NCBI GenBank assembly: GCA_946480055.1
Contig: CAMLID010000053.1
Coordinates: 1-21,947 of the forward strand
DNA length: 21,947 nucleotides
Direction of reading: 5' to 3'
Source: an uncultured Lysobacter sp.
GTDB lineage: Bacteria; Pseudomonadota; Gammaproteobacteria; Xanthomonadales; Xanthomonadaceae
Shown: positions 15,258-21,947 of the stretch, piece after piece
Layout: the number at the start of each line of letters is the position of its first letter
Numbering within the stretch: position 1 is the stretch's first letter
Notes under the pieces: model-generated
What the model was told of the DNA's origin: nothing
What the model saw: the letters and a program-made list of their open reading frames with translations, nothing else
Databases searched by the model: none
Position numbers and translations under genes: made by a program

Positions 15258-15279
15258 AGCGGCGTGAGCCGCGACCGCG
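15258..15279 (+). repeat. REP-type palindromic unit, left arm of an inverted pair
   Basis: The unit AGCGGCGTGAGCCGCGACC, continuing three bases further, holds a GCGGC-GTGA-GCCGC hairpin. It matches the unit at 15369-15390 on the other strand at 20 of 22 positions. The form 'GTAGGAGCGGCGCAAGCCGCGAC' is, from memory, a widespread intergenic repeat of Lysobacter, Xanthomonas and Pseudomonas. It lies between the convergent GGDEF-EAL and PilZ genes. Confidence 0.7.
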
Positions 15280-15324
15280 TAGCCGTACACCGCCACGTCG
15301 TCGCGATTCGATTCGTTCGACCCG

Positions 15325-15336
15325 CGTGAGCTCACG
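15325..15336. repeat. 12-bp perfect palindrome between the REP arms
   Basis: CGTGAGCTCACG is a perfect palindrome midway between the two REP-like units, framed by CCCGC (15321-15325) and GCGGG (15340-15344). The whole 15258-15390 segment can therefore fold into nested hairpins. It may act as a two-way stop for the convergent genes. Confidence 0.4.
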
Positions 15337-15368
15337 TCAGCGGGAGAGTGGCGCGGTAGTCGGGGTGG

Positions 15369-15390
15369 CGCGGTCGCGGCTTGCGCCGCT
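15369..15390 (-). repeat. REP-type palindromic unit, right arm of an inverted pair
   Basis: On the minus strand this reads AGCGGCGCAAGCCGCGACC and is preceded by TGTAGG, the fuller canonical form of the repeat. It differs from the left arm at two positions, in the loop. The two arms face each other about 90 bp apart, the layout of a BIME-like or REP doublet. Confidence 0.7.
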
Positions 15391-15397
15391 CCTACAG

Positions 15398-15420
15398 AGA
15401 GCGGCTAGCCTGGTAGCTCT
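15398..15420 (-). terminator. possible terminator of the DUF1631-PilZ operon
   Basis: On the minus strand, AGAGC and GCTCT form 5-bp arms around a 13-base loop starting 15 bp after the PilZ stop codon. The stem is short and no T-run follows, so this is weak support; the nearby REP unit may do the work instead. Confidence 0.3.
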
Positions 15421-15435
15421 TGAAACGCCGCCACC

Positions 15436-15786
15436 TTACTCGTAAGTGCCGCCCGGCGAATCCAGCCACTGCCGCAGCTGCAGCATTTCGCTTTCGAGCA
15501 TGGTGATGAAGCGCAGGCCGGTCCAGGTCTGGCCCGGCATGCTGGCGCGGTCCTGCCACAGCAGGTGCGCGCCGACTTCGATCGGCGAGGTGTGGTGCGG
15601 CGCGTCGCGCAGACTGAAGCGCAACTGGTACAGCGCGTCTTCGACCAGCGGTGCGCTGGCGATCAACAGCATGCCGGTTTCCGACAGGTTGCTGAGCTGA
15701 CCGATCACGATGTCGGTCATAGTGTCGACGACTTGGACCGGGTCGCTGACCCGGCGCCGGCGGACGCGGCGGAATTCCTCGTTCAT
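15436..15786 (-). CDS. PilZ-domain cyclic-di-GMP-binding protein
   Basis: The 116-residue product is essentially a single PilZ domain. It has an Arg-rich N terminus (FRRVRRRRVSDP, about 5-15) that supplies the RxxxR cyclic-di-GMP motif, then NLSETG (33-38), which fits the second motif D/N-x-S-x-x-G. Both ligand-binding motifs are present, so binding is likely. The ATG at 15786 overlaps the stop codon of the upstream DUF1631 gene as ATGA, implying translational coupling and a shared role. The convergent neighbour is a GGDEF-EAL protein. PilZ proteins of this size act as cyclic-di-GMP-responsive adaptors in motility or surface processes; the partner is most simply the DUF1631 protein (inference). 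Confidence 0.9.
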   Translation of the reverse strand: MNEEFRRVRRRRVSDPVQVVDTMTDIVIGQLSNLSETGMLLIASAPLVEDALYQLRFSLRDAPHHTSPIEVGAHLLWQDRASMPGQTWTGLRFITMLESEMLQLRQWLDSPGGTYE

Positions 15787-18047
15787 GCCTCTGCCTCCTC
15801 CGCCTTCTGCCCACCGCTGACGAAACCGCGCAGCACGCTGAGCGCCGCGTTCCAGGCCCGATCGACCAGACGGCCCTTCTCGGCGGTGACCACGCGCGTC
15901 TGGCCGTGCGCCATCATCCGCGCCAGGCTGTCCAGCGACTGCTCGCCAACGCGCTGGCCGCGCTGATTCACGAACAGGGCGTTGTCGGTGACGGTGCTGA
16001 ACCACGACAGGCGTCTGCGCACCACATCGCCTTGCTGATTGATCACGAACTCGAACCAGGTGCCGAAAGGCAGGGTGCGGATGTGTTCCCAGCAGATCTG
16101 CTCCTGCTCGCTGCGCGCCGGCAGGTCGCGCTTGGCCGTGCCGCTGTCCTCACCCAGGCGCGCGCGCGCCTTGAGTTTCATCGCCAGTTCCGTGCGCGAG
16201 GCGACGTCGTCGTTGGCTGCGGCGGCACCGACGGTGAGCTGGCGTGAGATCGCATTGGCCTCGTCGGCGTGGTAGCCGACCAAGGTCAGGGCGTGTTCGA
16301 TATCGCCGTCCAGGCCGCCGGGCGCCTGTTCGCTGGCGCCGGCCACGTTGGCCGCGACGATCTGACGGGTCGCCTCGACCTGGCGCCGCCATTCGTCGGA
16401 TTCCTCGCCGTGACGCAGCAGGGTCAGGGTCAGCACGTCGGACCAGGCTTGGGTCAGCAGCGCCTGCACGAACTTGGGCAGGGCCTGGCCATGGACCGCG
16501 GCGGCGATGGCATCGCTGGCCTGCTGCTTGGCCATCTCGAGCTTTTCCTTGCCGCGGGCGGCCTCGACATGGCGGCGTTCGGCGACTTCGGCCTTGCGCG
16601 CCATCGAGCGCAGATGGTCTTGCAGGCTCTGGTTGGCCGCCTCGAACACCACCGCGTCGCCATCGTAGTGCTCGACCACGTGATCGACGGCGCGCCGCAA
16701 CTGATCGTTGAGCTGCGGGTCGGTTTCCTCTTTCGGGATCCAGCTCGCGCCTGCCTCGGCAACCGCATTTAATAATTGCCGCGCCGGATGCTGGCTGCGC
16801 ACGAAGAAGGCGCGGTCCTGCAGCGCCAGGCGCAGCAGCGGCACCTGCAGACGGCCGAGCAGGCCGGTGGTGGCGGCGTCGCCGCGCAGTTCGCGTTCGA
16901 TCTCGCCGTAGAACAGGTCCAGCAGCTCGAAGGCGTCGCTGTCTTCGCGCGACAGCGTCGCGGCCTCGCCGCGTTGCTGGCGCGCCTGCGCGAGCAGGTT
17001 CTGGCGCAGGTCGGCGACGCTGCGCTGCTGCTGCGCAGCCTGCGCGGGTGCTGCCTGCATGGTGCGCAGCGCGTCGAGCAGATCGCCGGTGGGCAATGGC
17101 GGGCGCGTTGCCGGCTGGGCGCCGGGACGCAGCTTGCCGAGCAACTCGCGGCGGCCGGACAGCAGTTGCTGCAGAGAGGAGTATTCGGCGCTCTCGTCGC
17201 TGCCGGCGGTGAGAGCCGCTGCGTCGTTCTGGCCGGTCCAGGCGGTGTAGGGGCGGGCGCCGCGCGGGGTGCGGCCGTTATCGTCGCGTTCGCGGCGGGG
17301 GTCTTCGCCGCGCTCGACGTTCTGCGCGGTCGGGCGCGCCCGGATCGGCACGAACGACAGGCTCGGCAGCACATTCTCGCGCGCCAGCAGGGAATTCATG
17401 GTCTCGACCAGTTGGGCGTAACCGGTCATCACGTGCAGGTCGTAGACGCGGTAGAGATCGAGTTTGGCTTCCTGGCTGATCTGCAGCACCGAGCAGGCAT
17501 CGGCCATGATCCGGCCGAGGCTGTGCGGGCCCAGCGGCAGGCGCTCGGCATCGAAGGCCGGGGCGCCGGCGAGCACGCCGAAGCGCTGGCCCAGCAGCAG
17601 CAAGGGCAAGCCGGCGCGCGCCTCCTGGCGCGCCGCGATCGCGCGCAGCGCCGCGTGTTCGTCCATCTCCTGGTCTTCGACCAGGCGCAGGTCGCGGAAG
17701 GTCGGCAGGGCCTGCTGGTCCTCGGCCACCACCACCGGCTCGCGGACCTTGGTCAGTGCGGTCTCCAGCCCGACCAGGTAGCGCGGGATCAGGTCGACCC
17801 GGTTCAGGCGCACCAGGCGCAGGGTTTCCAGGTGGACCGACTGCAGGCTGGCGTTGCGGGCCTGGTCGGCCTGGCGGAACAGCTGCTGCTCGTAGTCGGC
17901 CAGCATGTGGTCGAGCGAGCGCGCCATCTCGTCGGAGACCAGGGCGTACAGGTGCTCGAGCACCCGCCGCACGCGCTTGGGCATCGCCGCGGACGCCAGC
18001 GTGGGTCGCGGGAACGATTTGCCTAGCGGTTCGAAGGTCGCGGACAT
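15783..18047 (-). CDS. DUF1631 family protein
   Basis: The 754-residue product matches the DUF1631 family of proteobacterial proteins in length and style. The N terminus is helical (MPKRVRRVLEHLYALVSDEMARSLDHMLADYEQQLF). The middle is variable and rich in charged residues, Gln and Ala (about 235-360). A long helical second half ends in a conserved domain with WFEFVINQQGDVVRRRLSW, NALFVNQRGQRV and SLDSLARMMAHGQTRVV (about 655-735). No signal peptide or membrane segment is seen. Its function is not established; old database entries call such proteins thymidine phosphorylases without support. The PilZ gene overlaps its stop codon by ATGA. A CCGGTACCGG palindrome lies about 10 bp upstream of the start. 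Confidence 0.88.
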   Translation of the reverse strand: MSATFEPLGKSFPRPTLASAAMPKRVRRVLEHLYALVSDEMARSLDHMLADYEQQLFRQADQARNASLQSVHLETLRLVRLNRVDLIPRYLVGLETALTKVREPVVVAEDQQALPTFRDLRLVEDQEMDEHAALRAIAARQEARAGLPLLLLGQRFGVLAGAPAFDAERLPLGPHSLGRIMADACSVLQISQEAKLDLYRVYDLHVMTGYAQLVETMNSLLARENVLPSLSFVPIRARPTAQNVERGEDPRRERDDNGRTPRGARPYTAWTGQNDAAALTAGSDESAEYSSLQQLLSGRRELLGKLRPGAQPATRPPLPTGDLLDALRTMQAAPAQAAQQQRSVADLRQNLLAQARQQRGEAATLSREDSDAFELLDLFYGEIERELRGDAATTGLLGRLQVPLLRLALQDRAFFVRSQHPARQLLNAVAEAGASWIPKEETDPQLNDQLRRAVDHVVEHYDGDAVVFEAANQSLQDHLRSMARKAEVAERRHVEAARGKEKLEMAKQQASDAIAAAVHGQALPKFVQALLTQAWSDVLTLTLLRHGEESDEWRRQVEATRQIVAANVAGASEQAPGGLDGDIEHALTLVGYHADEANAISRQLTVGAAAANDDVASRTELAMKLKARARLGEDSGTAKRDLPARSEQEQICWEHIRTLPFGTWFEFVINQQGDVVRRRLSWFSTVTDNALFVNQRGQRVGEQSLDSLARMMAHGQTRVVTAEKGRLVDRAWNAALSVLRGFVSGGQKAEEAEA

Positions 18048-18243
18048 GCAGGACTCACCGGTACCGGATCGGGCGATCTAATCACGCCCCCTTGAGACCC
18101 GCCAGCCCTGTCGCTGCCAAGCGGCCGGAATGGAGCGACCACCGATTCGAACGCGGCCAGGGGCGGGGCGCGGCCAGCGTACGTTGTGGGGCGGTCGGTT
18201 GCCGATGTTGCGGGACAGCACGGGGACTGCGGCGGGGCAAAGG

Positions 18244-19428
18244 CTAGTCGTCGAGGAACAGCGAAACCACGTCGTTGGTGTAGCGCCGGCCCAGTTCGGT
18301 CGGGCGTACGCGCTCGCCGTCACGCTCCTGGCCGTCCCGCTCCTCACCGTCCCGTTCCAGCCAGCCCCGCGCCAGCGCGGTCTGCAGCGGCGCGGCGATC
18401 GCGCTCCGGGCCAGGCCGGTGCGGGCCTCGAAATCGGACAGGGCGAAGCCGTCGACCAGGCGCAGCGCGTTGAGCATGAACTCGAACGGCCGCCGCTCCG
18501 GCGCGATGCGGTCGTCGCCGCCGATCGCCTCGGCGCTGCCGGCGCGGGCCAGGTACTGGGTCGGGTGCTTGATCTTCCAGCGCCGCAGCACGGCCTGTTC
18601 GGCGCCCAAGGTGATCTTGCCGTGGGCGCCGGCGCCGATGCCCAGGTAGTCGCCGTAGCGCCAGTAATTGACGTTGTGGGCGCAGCGGCGGTCCGGGCGC
18701 GCGTAGGCGCTGACTTCGTACTGGGCGTAGCCGTGCGCGGCCAGCAGGGCCTGGCAGTGCTCCTGCATGTCCCAGGCGCCGTCGTCGTCGGGGATGCCCT
18801 GCGGCGGGCGCGCGGCGAACACGGTGTTGGGTTCCAGGGTCAGTTGATAGTGCGAGACGTGGCTGGGAGCCAGCGCGAAAGCGCGCTCCAGGTCGCGCTC
18901 GGCCATCGCCAGGCTCTGCTCCGGCAGGGCGTACATCAGGTCGAGATTGAGGTTGTCGTAGCCGGCGTCCTGGGCCAGTTTGACCGCCGCTTCGGCCTCA
19001 CCGCTGTCGTGGATCCGGCCCAGGCGCTGCAGGCAGCCGTCGTCGAAGCTCTGGATGCCGAAGCTCAGGCGGTTCACGCCGGCGGCGCGGTAGAGCTCGA
19101 AGCGGCCGTGTTCGGCGGTACCGGGATTGGTTTCCAGGGTGATCTCGCAGCCCGGAGCGAAGCGCAGACGCGCGCTGGCGGCCTGCAGGAAGCGGTCGAT
19201 GGCCTCGGGCGGGAACAGGCTGGGCGTGCCGCCGCCGAAGAATACGGTCTGCACGGTGCGACCCCAGACCAGCGGCAGATCGTGGTCGAGATCGGCGAGC
19301 AGGGCGTCGACGTAATCGGCGAACGGCAGCGGACCGCGGCCCTCGTGCGAGTTGAAATCGCAGTACGGGCATTTGCGTACGCACCAAGGCAGGTGCACGT
19401 ACAGCGACAGGGGCGGCAAAGACAACAT
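18244..19428 (-). CDS. hemW: HemW-type radical SAM protein (heme chaperone, formerly 'HemN-like')
   Basis: The 394-residue product carries the radical-SAM cluster motif C16-x3-C20-x2-C23 in PWCVRKCPYCDF. It also has FFGGGTPSLF, ETNPGT, GVNRLSFGIQSF and HNVNYWRYGDYLGIGAGAHGK, all typical of HemW. HemW lacks the extra N-terminal part of true coproporphyrinogen dehydrogenase HemN; family work assigns it a role in heme trafficking and not in oxidation of coproporphyrinogen. The start at 19428 (MLSLPPLSLYVHLPWC) aligns with the family, and AGG lies about eight bases upstream. The lipoprotein gene ends five bases before it. Near the C terminus the sequence ERDGE is repeated three times (358-372), an unusual insert. 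The gap 18048-18243 downstream shows no gene. Confidence 0.93.
   Translation of the reverse strand: MLSLPPLSLYVHLPWCVRKCPYCDFNSHEGRGPLPFADYVDALLADLDHDLPLVWGRTVQTVFFGGGTPSLFPPEAIDRFLQAASARLRFAPGCEITLETNPGTAEHGRFELYRAAGVNRLSFGIQSFDDGCLQRLGRIHDSGEAEAAVKLAQDAGYDNLNLDLMYALPEQSLAMAERDLERAFALAPSHVSHYQLTLEPNTVFAARPPQGIPDDDGAWDMQEHCQALLAAHGYAQYEVSAYARPDRRCAHNVNYWRYGDYLGIGAGAHGKITLGAEQAVLRRWKIKHPTQYLARAGSAEAIGGDDRIAPERRPFEFMLNALRLVDGFALSDFEARTGLARSAIAAPLQTALARGWLERDGEERDGQERDGERVRPTELGRRYTNDVVSLFLDD
18313..18357 (-). repeat. 15-bp in-frame tandem repeat inside hemW (three copies)
   Basis: Three near-identical 15-bp units encode ERDGE, ERDGQ and ERDGE at residues 358-372 of HemW. The underlying plus-strand unit is CGCTCCT(G/C)(G/A)CCGTCC with small changes. 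It lies between a conserved winged-helix-like part and the conserved C-terminal tail, so it probably forms a charged surface loop and could vary in copy number between strains. Confidence 0.75.
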
Positions 19429-19433
19429 GCGGT

Positions 19434-19976
19434 CTACCTGGCCGTCTGCGGCTGGCGCGCGCTCAGGTCGATGCGGTAGTCGACGATGCGGATGCCGTAG
19501 TCGCGGCGCATCGACAGCGGCTCGAGCAGCGCCGCGTCGTCGGCCTCGCCGGCGTCGCGGCCGACCACCAGATAGGCCGGCTGGTCCTGGCCGTGGTTGA
19601 CCAGCAGCTCGCAATCGCCCGGATCGAACGCGACCTGGCGGCCGTTGCGCGCAGTGCCCAGCGGCACCTGCAGGCCCGGGCCGCGCGCCAGCGAGGCGCT
19701 CCACCGGTTGCTGTTCTCGCACTCGCCCTGGTACTCGCGGCCGAGGTAGACGCAGACCAGGCTGTTCTCGGCGACGCCGCGGCGGCCGTCCTGTTCGTAC
19801 TCGATCCGGAACGGGAAGCTGTAGCGGCGGTGCGCCGGCTTGGCGTCGCCGAGTTCGCGGATCTCGTTGCGGCTGCAGGTCAGCGGCGACAGGCCGTCGA
19901 AGGAACTGCAGCCGGCCAGGGCCAGCGCGCCAGCCAGAGCCAACGTAGCGGTGCGGAGCGGGAAGGTATGCGGCAT
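19434..19976 (-). CDS. predicted lipoprotein of unknown function
   Basis: The 180-residue product has a lipoprotein signal peptide with a clear lipobox LAGC at 20-23 (MPHTFPLRTATLALAGALAL then AGC), followed by SSF, so it is probably moved to the outer membrane. The mature part (YSFPFRIEYEQDGRRGVAENSLVCVYLGREYQGE and later FDPGDCELLVNHGQDQPAYLVVGRD) suggests a beta-rich fold with several cysteines (34, 74, 86 and about 123). I do not recognise a named family. It stands five bases upstream of hemW on the same strand and is likely co-transcribed. The 124-bp gap to the ABM gene (19977-20100) may hold the promoter. Confidence 0.82.
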   Translation of the reverse strand: MPHTFPLRTATLALAGALALAGCSSFDGLSPLTCSRNEIRELGDAKPAHRRYSFPFRIEYEQDGRRGVAENSLVCVYLGREYQGECENSNRWSASLARGPGLQVPLGTARNGRQVAFDPGDCELLVNHGQDQPAYLVVGRDAGEADDAALLEPLSMRRDYGIRIVDYRIDLSARQPQTAR

Positions 19977-20100
19977 GCGGACGGGATTCGATTCGTGGGA
20001 CGGGCGCGCCGGCCCTGAGGGAGGACGATTGCTGTGGCGATAAGGATACGCGGACGGGTGGCGCCGGCCGGTGACGCGCGCCGCGCTCCGGCCCCGACGG

Positions 20101-20397
20101 TCACACGCCGCGGTAGCGGCCGATGCGGTGTTCGGACAGTGTCAGTGCGTCGCCGCGCGCGTCGATTTCGGCGTAGCGCGGCTTGTCGGCGGCGAGGAAG
20201 GCGTCGTAGTCGGCTTGCGAGGCCCAGCGATCGATGCTCAGGTACTCGCCGCTGGATTCGTCGCGCAGCAGTTCGGTGCCCAGGTAGCCGGGATGGACGC
20301 TGAACAGCGCGACCCAGTCGCCCTGGGCGCCGTACAGCGCCTCGAACGCAGGTTCCGAGCCGGGACGCACCTGATACTGCCAAAGTACCGCGAACAT
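20101..20397 (-). CDS. antibiotic biosynthesis monooxygenase (ABM)-domain protein
   Basis: The 98-residue product (MFAVLWQYQVRPGSEPAFEALYG ... PGYLGTELLRDESSGEYLSIDRWASQADYDAFLA) fits the small ABM dimeric alpha-beta barrel fold: a first strand with V-R-P-G, a Gly-Tyr/Leu turn, Y-L-S-I-D-R-W, then a helix with the D-Y-D-A-F pattern. Members include quinol monooxygenases and heme-degrading enzymes, and also proteins with no known activity, so the substrate cannot be named. The start at 20397 is five bases after the rdgB stop; the two probably share a transcript with rph and the VOC gene. Confidence 0.85.
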   Translation of the reverse strand: MFAVLWQYQVRPGSEPAFEALYGAQGDWVALFSVHPGYLGTELLRDESSGEYLSIDRWASQADYDAFLAADKPRYAEIDARGDALTLSEHRIGRYRGV

Positions 20398-20402
20398 GGG
20401 CC

Positions 20403-20999
20403 TCAGCGTATCGCGTCCAGCAGTTTCTGGCGCAGCGCGGCCAGGGCGCGGCCGCGGTGGCTGAGGCGGTTCTTGAGCTCGGTGTCCATCTCCGCCGCGG
20501 TCAGGCCGTAGTCGGGGTCCAGGAATACCGGGTTGTAGCCGAAACCGCCGGTGCCGCGACGCTGGTCGATGATGATGCCCGGCCACACGCCCTCGGCGAT
20601 GATCGGCTGCGGGTCGCCCGGGTGGCGCAGCAGCACGATCACGGCGTAGAAATGTGCCGCGCGCTGGCCTTCGGGCACGTCCTTCATCGCCAGCAGCAGT
20701 TTGTCGATATTGGCCTGGGCGTCGCCGTGCACGCCCGAATAGCGTGCCGAATACAGGCCCGGCGCGCCGCCCAGGGCGTCGACGCAGATGCCCGAATCGT
20801 CGGCCAGCGCCGGCAGCCCGGTGATCGCGCAGGCGTGACGGGCCTTGAGCAGGGCGTTCTCGACGAAGGTGCTGGCGGTTTCCTCGGCGTCTTCCACGCC
20901 CAGGTCGCTCTGCGCGACCAGCTCGATGCCGGTGTCGGCCAGCAGTTCGCGCAGCTCGATCAGCTTGCCGGCATTGCTGCTGGCCAACACCAGTTTCAT
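20403..20999 (-). CDS. rdgB: RdgB/Ham1 family XTP/dITP pyrophosphatase
   Basis: The 198-residue product is a full-length non-canonical purine NTP pyrophosphatase, which hydrolyses dITP, XTP and ITP to monophosphates and keeps damaged purines out of DNA and RNA. Signature parts are [14 protein letters not shown] (S-x-N-x-x-K at the N terminus), [37 protein letters not shown] with the catalytic Asp pair, [17 protein letters not shown] and the C-terminal SHRGRAL that reads the base. The ATG at 20999 overlaps the stop of the VOC gene as ATGA, so translation is probably coupled. The rph-rdgB-hemW neighbourhood is common in Xanthomonadaceae. Confidence 0.97.
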   Translation of the reverse strand: MKLVLASSNAGKLIELRELLADTGIELVAQSDLGVEDAEETASTFVENALLKARHACAITGLPALADDSGICVDALGGAPGLYSARYSGVHGDAQANIDKLLLAMKDVPEGQRAAHFYAVIVLLRHPGDPQPIIAEGVWPGIIIDQRRGTGGFGYNPVFLDPDYGLTAAEMDTELKNRLSHRGRALAALRQKLLDAIR

Positions 21000-21403
21000 C
21001 GCTTCAGCTCCAGCAGGTCCCAGCGGTTGCCGTACAGGTCCTCGAACACGGCCACGGTGCCGTAGGCCTCGTGGCGCGGCGCTTCCATGAAACGCACGCC
21101 CTGCGCGCTCATCGCGGCGTGGTCGCGGGCGAAATCGTCGGTATGCAGGAAGTAGCCGACCCGGCCGCCGGTCTGGTCGCCGACGCGCGCGGCCTGGGCC
21201 GCGTCGCCGGGTTGCGCCAGCAGCAGCGCGGTTTCGTTGCCGGGCGAGGGCGACACCCGCACCCAGCGCTTGCCGCCGCCCAGGTCGGTGTCCTCGAGCA
21301 GGACGAAGCCGAGCGCGCCGGTGTAGTAGGCGATCGCCTCGTCGTAGTCGCGCACCAGCAGGGTGAAGCTGCCCAGACTGCGCGGCGGCGAGGCGCCGCT
21401 CAC
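20996..21403 (-). CDS. VOC (glyoxalase/bleomycin resistance) superfamily protein
   Basis: The 135-residue product has the paired beta-alpha-beta-beta-beta modules of the VOC fold ([24 protein letters not shown], then [24 protein letters not shown], then [17 protein letters not shown]). The usual first metal ligand (His before the V-x-D turn) is absent, and only the late Glu in DLLEL is in the expected place, so metal use and a glyoxalase I role are doubtful. The start is a GTG at 21403 that overlaps the rph stop as GTGA; the gene's own stop overlaps rdgB as ATGA. The three genes rph, VOC and rdgB are therefore chained by 4-bp overlaps. Confidence 0.9.
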   Translation of the reverse strand: MSGASPPRSLGSFTLLVRDYDEAIAYYTGALGFVLLEDTDLGGGKRWVRVSPSPGNETALLLAQPGDAAQAARVGDQTGGRVGYFLHTDDFARDHAAMSAQGVRFMEAPRHEAYGTVAVFEDLYGNRWDLLELKR

Positions 21404-21947
21404 GAGGCCAGGGCCTGGCGCTGGTGCTGGATCAGTTCGGCGATGCCGGCTTCGGCCAGGGCCAGCAGGCCGTCGAGTTCCTCGCGCCGGAACGCATGAC
21501 CCTCGGCGGTGCCCTGCAGCTCGATGAAGCCGCCGCCGTCGTTCATGACCACGTTCATGTCGGTATCGCAGTCGCTGTCCTCGGCGTAATCCAGGTCCAG
21601 CACCGGCACGCCGCGGTAGACGCCGACCGAGACCGCCGCGACCGCACCGAAGATCGGATACTTGTTGATCTCGCGTCGCGCCTGCAGCCAGCGCACCGCG
21701 TCGACCAGGGCCACGTAGGCGCCGGTGATCGCGGCGGTGCGGGTGCCGCCGTCGGCCTGCAGCACGTCGCAGTCCAGGGTGATGGTGCGTTCGCCCAGCG
21801 CCTTGCGGTCGATGCAGGCGCGCAGGGCGCGGCCGATCAGGCGCTGGATCTCCAGCGTGCGTCCGCCCTGCTTGCCGCGCGCGGCCTCGCGGTCGCTGCG
21901 GGTGTGGGTGGCGCGCGGCAGCATGCCGTACTCGGCGGTGACCCAGC
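21400..21947 (-). CDS. rph: ribonuclease PH, 5' end outside window
   Basis: About 181 C-terminal residues are present; the frame runs off the right edge ([17 protein letters not shown]), so roughly 60 residues are missing by comparison with the ~240-residue family. RNase PH is a phosphorolytic 3'-5' exonuclease that trims tRNA 3' ends using phosphate. Visible signatures are [34 protein letters not shown], the phosphate-binding [14 protein letters not shown] and [19 protein letters not shown]. The ATG at 21924 is internal and should not be taken as the start. The stop codon overlaps the GTG start of the VOC gene. Confidence 0.97.
   Translation of the reverse strand, partial: WVTAEYGMLPRATHTRSDREAARGKQGGRTLEIQRLIGRALRACIDRKALGERTITLDCDVLQADGGTRTAAITGAYVALVDAVRWLQARREINKYPIFGAVAAVSVGVYRGVPVLDLDYAEDSDCDTDMNVVMNDGGGFIELQGTAEGHAFRREELDGLLALAEAGIAELIQHQRQALAS

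Noticed and set aside
16776..18026. Long plus-strand open frame opposite the DUF1631 gene
   Set aside because: The minus-strand product has family features and an ATGA-coupled neighbour; the plus-strand product is Gln/Arg/Val-rich shadow sequence.
18130..19479. Long plus-strand open frame opposite hemW
   Set aside because: HemW motifs on the minus strand are unambiguous; the opposite translation is low-complexity.
20996..21403. Glyoxalase I (GloA)
   Set aside because: The usual N-terminal metal ligand is missing and the neighbourhood gives no support; only the VOC fold can be claimed.

Overview
The window is high-GC DNA from a gammaproteobacterium, most likely a member of the Xanthomonadaceae/Lysobacteraceae (Lysobacter-like). 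That view rests on the G+C-rich third codon positions, the long antisense open frames this creates, Xanthomonadaceae-style palindromic repeats between genes, an STN-type TonB receptor with a FecI/FecR pair, and housekeeping proteins (PepQ, HemW, RdgB, RNase PH) of the proteobacterial type. The taxon is an inference; no rRNA or tRNA is present.

Layout. (1) 1-330: left edge, with a 7-unit 9-bp tandem repeat, the possible tail of an unknown gene and two palindromic repeats. (2) 328-1987, minus strand: pepQ (Xaa-Pro dipeptidase) followed 13 bp later by a small low-molecular-weight phosphatase-like gene. (3) 2377-7855, plus strand: a complete cell-surface signalling set of ECF sigma factor, FecR-type anti-sigma regulator and an 1139-residue TonB receptor carrying the STN signalling domain. 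(4) 8045-9745: two exported, four-cysteine, Ser/Thr/Gly-rich proteins, one PraB-like. (5) 9821-11822: a tandem pair of paralogous membrane-anchored proteins of unknown function with four positionally conserved cysteines. (6) 12135-12475: a broken second copy of the pepQ 5' end, followed directly by a CHASE-PAS-GGDEF-EAL cyclic-di-GMP protein (12477-15218). (7) 15436-18047, minus strand: a DUF1631 protein overlapping a PilZ protein by ATGA, convergent with the GGDEF-EAL gene across an inverted REP pair. (8) 18244-21947, minus strand: a housekeeping run of rph (cut by the window end), VOC protein, rdgB, ABM-domain protein, lipoprotein and hemW.

The most notable structure is that the ~10-kb block holding the signalling set, secreted proteins and paralog pair lies between two direct copies of the same DNA: the 5' third of pepQ plus its upstream region (1475-2128 and 12135-12615). 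The right copy is a pseudogene with a 2-bp deletion and a ~180-bp internal deletion, and its upstream part is now read as the first ~45 codons of the GGDEF-EAL gene. I see no transposase or integrase in the block. This suggests an old duplication or recombination that placed an accessory surface-signalling locus between pepQ and the cyclic-di-GMP gene.

How the genes may work together (inference): the TonB receptor would sense or import an unknown ligand and signal through FecR to the sigma factor, which could drive the receptor and perhaps the downstream secreted proteins. The right half links to cyclic-di-GMP through the GGDEF-EAL enzyme and the DUF1631/PilZ pair.
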